A DNA stretch of 12,603 nt from Acidothermaceae bacterium (GTDB taxonomy: Bacteria; Actinomycetota; Actinomycetes; Acidothermales; Acidothermaceae). The stretch spans positions 1 to 12,603 of the forward strand of contig JAICLV010000064.1 in the NCBI GenBank assembly GCA_025925185.1, in the 5' to 3' direction. This document shows, in pieces, positions 10,112 to 12,603 of this stretch (position 1 is the first letter of the stretch; every line of letters begins with the position of its first letter). Both the position numbers and the translations under genes were made by a program. Below the pieces are notes generated by a model, which saw only the letters and a list, made by a program, of their open reading frames with translations, was not told where the DNA came from and made no database searches.

Positions 10112-10824
10112 GCGAGGTCTTGCAAGACGCCGTGGTCGTGGTCGCCGGAGCGGGCGGCGGCGCGGGTGGCGCCGCGGTACGGCAGCTCGCCGCCGCGGGC
10201 GCGACCGTGGTGATGGCCGACACGTCGGTCGAGCGGCTCGACCCGATCGCGGAGTCGGTCGCTGCCGCCGGGTCTGGCGCGGCTGTTGGCTATGCCGTCG
10301 ATCTGCTCGACGAGGCCGTGACAGGCGCGTGGGCGCGGTCGATCGTCGAGAAGTTCGGTCGGGTCGATGGCGTCGTCCACCTGGTCGGCGGCTGGCGTGG
10401 CGGGAAGGGCATCGTCGAGTCCGACCTCGCCGATTGGTCGCTGCTGTCAGACCTGCTGATCCGCACCGTGCAGCACACGTCGCGCGGTTTTCACGACGCG
10501 CTGCTCGCCGCGCCCGCCGGCCGATACGTGCTGATCTCGGCGGCTGCGGCGTCGCGTCCGACGGCCGACAACGCGGCGTACGCCGCTGCGAAGGCGGCTG
10601 CCGAGGCGTGGACCCTGGCCGTCGGCGACTCTTTTCGCGGCTCGTCCGCGGCCGCGACCGTGTTGGTGGTCAAGGCGCTGCTCACACCGGCGATGCGCGA
10701 GGCCAAGCCGGAGGGTAAGTTCACCGGCTTCACCGACGTCGAGGATCTGGCGTCCGAGGTCGTGGCGTTGTGGGACAAGCCTGCGGCCGAGGTGAACGGA
10801 GCGCGGTTGTGGCTGACGAACTGA
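10108..10824 (+). CDS. Short-chain dehydrogenase/reductase (SDR)-like protein with altered catalytic residues
   Basis: A 238-residue Rossmann-fold protein of the classical SDR size. It has a glycine-rich nucleotide loop AGAGGGAGG (13-21) in place of the usual TGxxxGxG, D38 after beta-2 (MADTS) suggesting NAD(H) preference, HLVGGW (91-96) in the NNAG position, and Y158-AAA-K162 as the YxxxK motif. Counting back 13 residues from Y158, the usual catalytic Ser is A145, though S144 is adjacent. The usual active-site Asn before helix alpha-5 is also not evident in LSDLLIRTVQHTSRG. It may be a poor or specialised oxidoreductase or a binding partner; substrate unknown. Start TTG at 10108 is chosen from the AAGGGA site and the overlap with the previous stop. 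It overlaps the next gene by 16 bases, so the three genes are very likely translationally coupled. Confidence 0.9.
   Translation: MSEVLQDAVVVVAGAGGGAGGAAVRQLAAAGATVVMADTSVERLDPIAESVAAAGSGAAVGYAVDLLDEAVTGAWARSIVEKFGRVDGVVHLVGGWRGGKGIVESDLADWSLLSDLLIRTVQHTSRGFHDALLAAPAGRYVLISAAAASRPTADNAAYAAAKAAAEAWTLAVGDSFRGSSAAATVLVVKALLTPAMREAKPEGKFTGFTDVEDLASEVVALWDKPAAEVNGARLWLTN
10798..10801 (+). promoter_or_regulatory. Ribosome binding site of the aldolase-family gene
   Basis: GGAG, seven bases before GTG at 10809, within the last codons of the SDR gene. It fixes the start inside the upstream gene. Confidence 0.6.
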
Positions 10825-11873
10825 TCCATCACGATGCGGGCGAGCGAGGTTTCGCGAGCGACAACTACGCGGGCGTGCATCCCGAGGTGCTGGCCGCGCT
10901 GGCGCGAGCGAACGGCGGTCACGTCACGAGCTACGGCGCCGATCCCTACACCGCCGCCGCGCACGAGGTGTTTCGCTCGCATTTCGGTTCGCAGGCGCAG
11001 GTTTTCTTTGTGTTCAACGGCACCGGCGCGAACGTCGTGTCACTTCAAGCCATGACGCAACGCTGGGACGCCGTCATCTGCGCCGAGACCGCGCACATCA
11101 ACACCGACGAGTGCGGGGCCCCCGAGAAGATCGCCGGTCTGAAGCTCCTCACCGTGCCCACGCCCGACGGAAAGCTCACGCCGTCTTTGATCGACCGGCA
11201 GGCGTGGGGATGGGGCGACGAGCATCGCGCGCAACCGCGCGTCGTCTCGATCACGCAGAGCACCGAGCTCGGAACCCTATATGCCGTCGAGGAAATCTCG
11301 GCGGTGACGGCGCACGCGCATGCGCGCGGCATGTTCGTGCACCTCGACGGTGCGCGGATCGCCAACGCGGCGGCCGCCCTCGACGTCCCGCTTCGCGCAT
11401 TCACCACCGAGGCCGGGGTTGACGTGCTGAGCTTCGGCGGCACCAAGAACGGCCTGATGTACGGCGAGGCGATCGTCGTGTTGAACCCGGAGGCGGTGCG
11501 CGGGGTCGACTTCTTGCGCAAGGCGGCGATGCAGCTGTCGTCGAAAATGCGCTTTGTCGGCGCGCAGTTCGAGACACTGCTCTCGGGCGACTTGTGGATG
11601 CGCAGCGCGCGGCACTCCAACGCGATGGCGCAACGGCTCGTGGCAGCGGTGCGTGACATCCCGGGCCTGACGGTCACCCGCGACGTGCAGGCGAATGCCG
11701 TCTTCGCGATCCTGCCGCGCTCGGTGACTACCCGGCTGCAGGAGCAGTTCCACTTCTACGTGTGGAGCGAGCACACCGGCGAAGTGCGGTGGATGTGCGC
11801 CTTCGACACCACGGAGGCTGACATCGACGACTTCGCCGAAGCTGTGCGCAAGGAGATGGCCCGCGGCGCCTGA
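10809..11873 (+). CDS. Threonine-aldolase-family PLP enzyme (beta-eliminating lyase fold)
   Basis: A 354-residue fold-type I PLP enzyme. It shows FASDNYAGVHPEVL (15-28), GHVTSYGADPYT (37-48), FNGTGANV (69-76) for phosphate binding, H96 in ETAHINTDECGAPE that stacks on the cofactor, HLDGARIANA (178-187) with D180 for the pyridine nitrogen and R183 for the substrate carboxylate, and K213 in SFGGTKNGL as the Schiff-base lysine. This matches low-specificity L-threonine aldolases, which cleave threonine or allo-threonine to glycine and acetaldehyde. Family members also include other beta-hydroxy amino acid aldolases and lyases, so the true substrate may differ. GTG at 10809 follows GGAG at seven bases. 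It is the last gene of the operon and ends 32 bases before a strong hairpin. Its coupling to an SDR suggests that an amino acid or its aldehyde is made or consumed; that is inference. Confidence 0.92.
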   Translation: MADELIHHDAGERGFASDNYAGVHPEVLAALARANGGHVTSYGADPYTAAAHEVFRSHFGSQAQVFFVFNGTGANVVSLQAMTQRWDAVICAETAHINTDECGAPEKIAGLKLLTVPTPDGKLTPSLIDRQAWGWGDEHRAQPRVVSITQSTELGTLYAVEEISAVTAHAHARGMFVHLDGARIANAAAALDVPLRAFTTEAGVDVLSFGGTKNGLMYGEAIVVLNPEAVRGVDFLRKAAMQLSSKMRFVGAQFETLLSGDLWMRSARHSNAMAQRLVAAVRDIPGLTVTRDVQANAVFAILPRSVTTRLQEQFHFYVWSEHTGEVRWMCAFDTTEADIDDFAEAVRKEMARGA

Positions 11874-11905
11874 TCGTTACGCCTCATCTCGCTACACGCC
11901 CCGCG

Positions 11906-11949
11906 TTGTGTCGGCGTGCACGCGGTAGACCGGGTGCACGCCGACACAA
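11906..11949. terminator. Perfect 16-bp inverted repeat, probable bidirectional terminator
   Basis: TTGTGTCGGCGTGCAC (11906-11921) and its exact reverse complement (11934-11949) flank a 12-base loop that can itself form a small CGG/CCG stem. It lies between two converging genes, 32 bases past the aldolase-family stop and 10 bases past the stop of the minus-strand gene. There is no T-tract, as often in high-GC actinobacteria. A protein-binding palindrome is less likely given the arm length and position. Confidence 0.8.
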
Positions 11950-11959
11950 GTCCGCCAGG

Positions 11960-12603
11960 TCAGTGGTACTGGAACCAGACCTGCCAGCCAGCACCGGGGA
12001 AGTTCGCGACGAACAGCTGACCGCTGCCCATCGACGCGCTGTTGGTCGCGTTGGCCGTCGCGCGATCGCCGAAGCCGAGCTCGACCACGTAACTGTTGTC
12101 ACCGAGCGCCTTGCCGCAGATCGCGTCGGCGACAATGCCGAATCCCTGACCGCTCGCGGCCGGGTAGACCTTTGTGACAACGGCCTTCGCACCCTCGGCG
12201 CCGTAGCGGTCAGGCGCCGCGGCAAGGGCGGCCGCCCGCGCGTCCGCCTCCGCGTTGGCTCCCGGCGGCAATGAGTTGATCGTCGGGCAACCGGAAGTAT
12301 CCGTTGGCCACGGCGTCGGCGGCGCGACGTTGGCCACCGACGAGGCTACCGACGAGGCGACCGACGAGGCGACCGACGAGGCGACCGACGTGCTGGCCGC
12401 CGACGGTGCCTGCGTCGGTGACACGGCAGCCGACGGCTGCGGCGAGACGCCGGTGAAGCCTGGGTCGACGTCGCCCGAAGCCACCTGCACGCCGGTCGAC
12501 GAATGCGAGTTGCCGCCGAGAGCCGCCGGCACGACTGCCGCCGCGCACACCACCGCGACCGCTCCGAACATCGCGCCGCCGGCCGCCGCCCGCCGCCGGC
12601 GCC
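11960..12603 (-). CDS. Exported or membrane-anchored protein with SVAS-repeat linker, function unknown, cut by window edge
   Basis: The frame enters from the right edge and ends at TGA 11960-11962. The first visible residues are four arginines followed by Ala/Gly and a hydrophobic stretch MFGAVAVVCAAAVVPAALGG, which reads as the charged end and core of a signal peptide or N-terminal anchor. The real start is therefore probably outside the window; the ATG at 12571 falls inside this segment and would drop the arginines. Next come a Ser/Thr/Pro/Ala-rich linker with tandem SVAS units and PPTPWPTDTSGC. The C-terminal domain of about 100 residues has two cysteines, one in SGCPTIN and one in DAICGKAL, that could pair, plus a Tyr/Trp-rich end (WQVWFQYH). 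It reads as a small extracellular domain. I do not recognise the family. It converges on the plus-strand operon across a strong terminator. Confidence 0.78.
   Translation of the reverse strand, partial: RRRRAAAGGAMFGAVAVVCAAAVVPAALGGNSHSSTGVQVASGDVDPGFTGVSPQPSAAVSPTQAPSAASTSVASSVASSVASSVASSVANVAPPTPWPTDTSGCPTINSLPPGANAEADARAAALAAAPDRYGAEGAKAVVTKVYPAASGQGFGIVADAICGKALGDNSYVVELGFGDRATANATNSASMGSGQLFVANFPGAGWQVWFQYH
12336..12390. repeat. 12-bp tandem repeat encoding SVAS units
   Basis: Four copies of accgacgaggc(g/t) plus a partial fifth (7 bases) lie in frame in the linker of the minus-strand exported protein and encode repeated Ser-Val-Ala-Ser. Copies two to four are identical and copy one differs by one base. 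The period is a multiple of three, so changes in copy number keep the frame. Confidence 0.9.

Noticed and set aside
12336..12390. CRISPR-like array
   Set aside because: The repeats are 12 bases, directly adjacent without spacers, and in frame within a coding linker.
12569..12571. ATG at 12571 as the true start of the right-edge gene
   Set aside because: The frame stays open to the edge and encodes four arginines directly before the hydrophobic core, so the signal peptide start probably lies outside the window.

Overview
This is a GC-rich window with strong G/C preference at third codon positions and frequent GTG and TTG starts. LigA has the actinobacterial form, with a C-terminal BRCT domain. 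The order iscS - mnmA - (MetE C-domain protein) - ligA on one strand recalls the Mycobacterium tuberculosis Rv3025c, Rv3024c, Rv3015c, Rv3014c neighbourhood (from memory). The source is therefore very probably a free-living high-GC actinobacterium; a Frankia/Jatrophihabitans-like lineage is a guess only.

Left half (1-7424, all minus strand). Reading with transcription, from right to left: iscS (cysteine desulfurase), mnmA three bases later (tRNA 2-thiouridylase, which uses sulfur from IscS), a secreted lipoprotein-type metzincin peptidase, a MetE C-terminal-domain protein, ligA (NAD+-dependent DNA ligase, overlapping the previous stop), and the N-terminal 248 residues of a multi-pass membrane protein cut by the window edge. 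IscS and MnmA form a functional pair. The peptidase looks like an extra gene placed inside an otherwise familiar housekeeping string, and it may have its own ECF-sigma-type promoter in the gap behind mnmA.

Middle (7425-7501) is a short divergent promoter region with an 8-bp direct repeat. A small zinc-ribbon-plus-membrane-hairpin protein (7502-7897) reads away from iscS on the plus strand.

Right half (8012-11873, plus strand) is a tight three-gene operon. It encodes a roughly 700-residue two-domain protein (glutamine-amidotransferase-like N-domain, and a C-domain of the family I recall as DUF6421), a short-chain dehydrogenase-like protein with a degraded catalytic tetrad, and a threonine-aldolase-family PLP enzyme. 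All junctions overlap (TTGA overlap, then a 16-base overlap), so the three products probably act together; I know of no described pathway for them. The big protein carries HDxxH followed 25 residues later by ExxxD, a gluzincin-like metal-site layout with Asp in place of the catalytic Glu. This operon is the best candidate for an undescribed system here. Its 5' leader contains two consecutive hairpins.

Right edge: a perfect 16-bp-arm hairpin (11906-11949) separates the operon from a convergent minus-strand gene for an exported or membrane-anchored protein with a tandem SVAS linker. That gene runs off the window. No rRNA, tRNA, CRISPR, insertion sequence or phage gene was seen, and no stretch over 300 bases lacks a gene.
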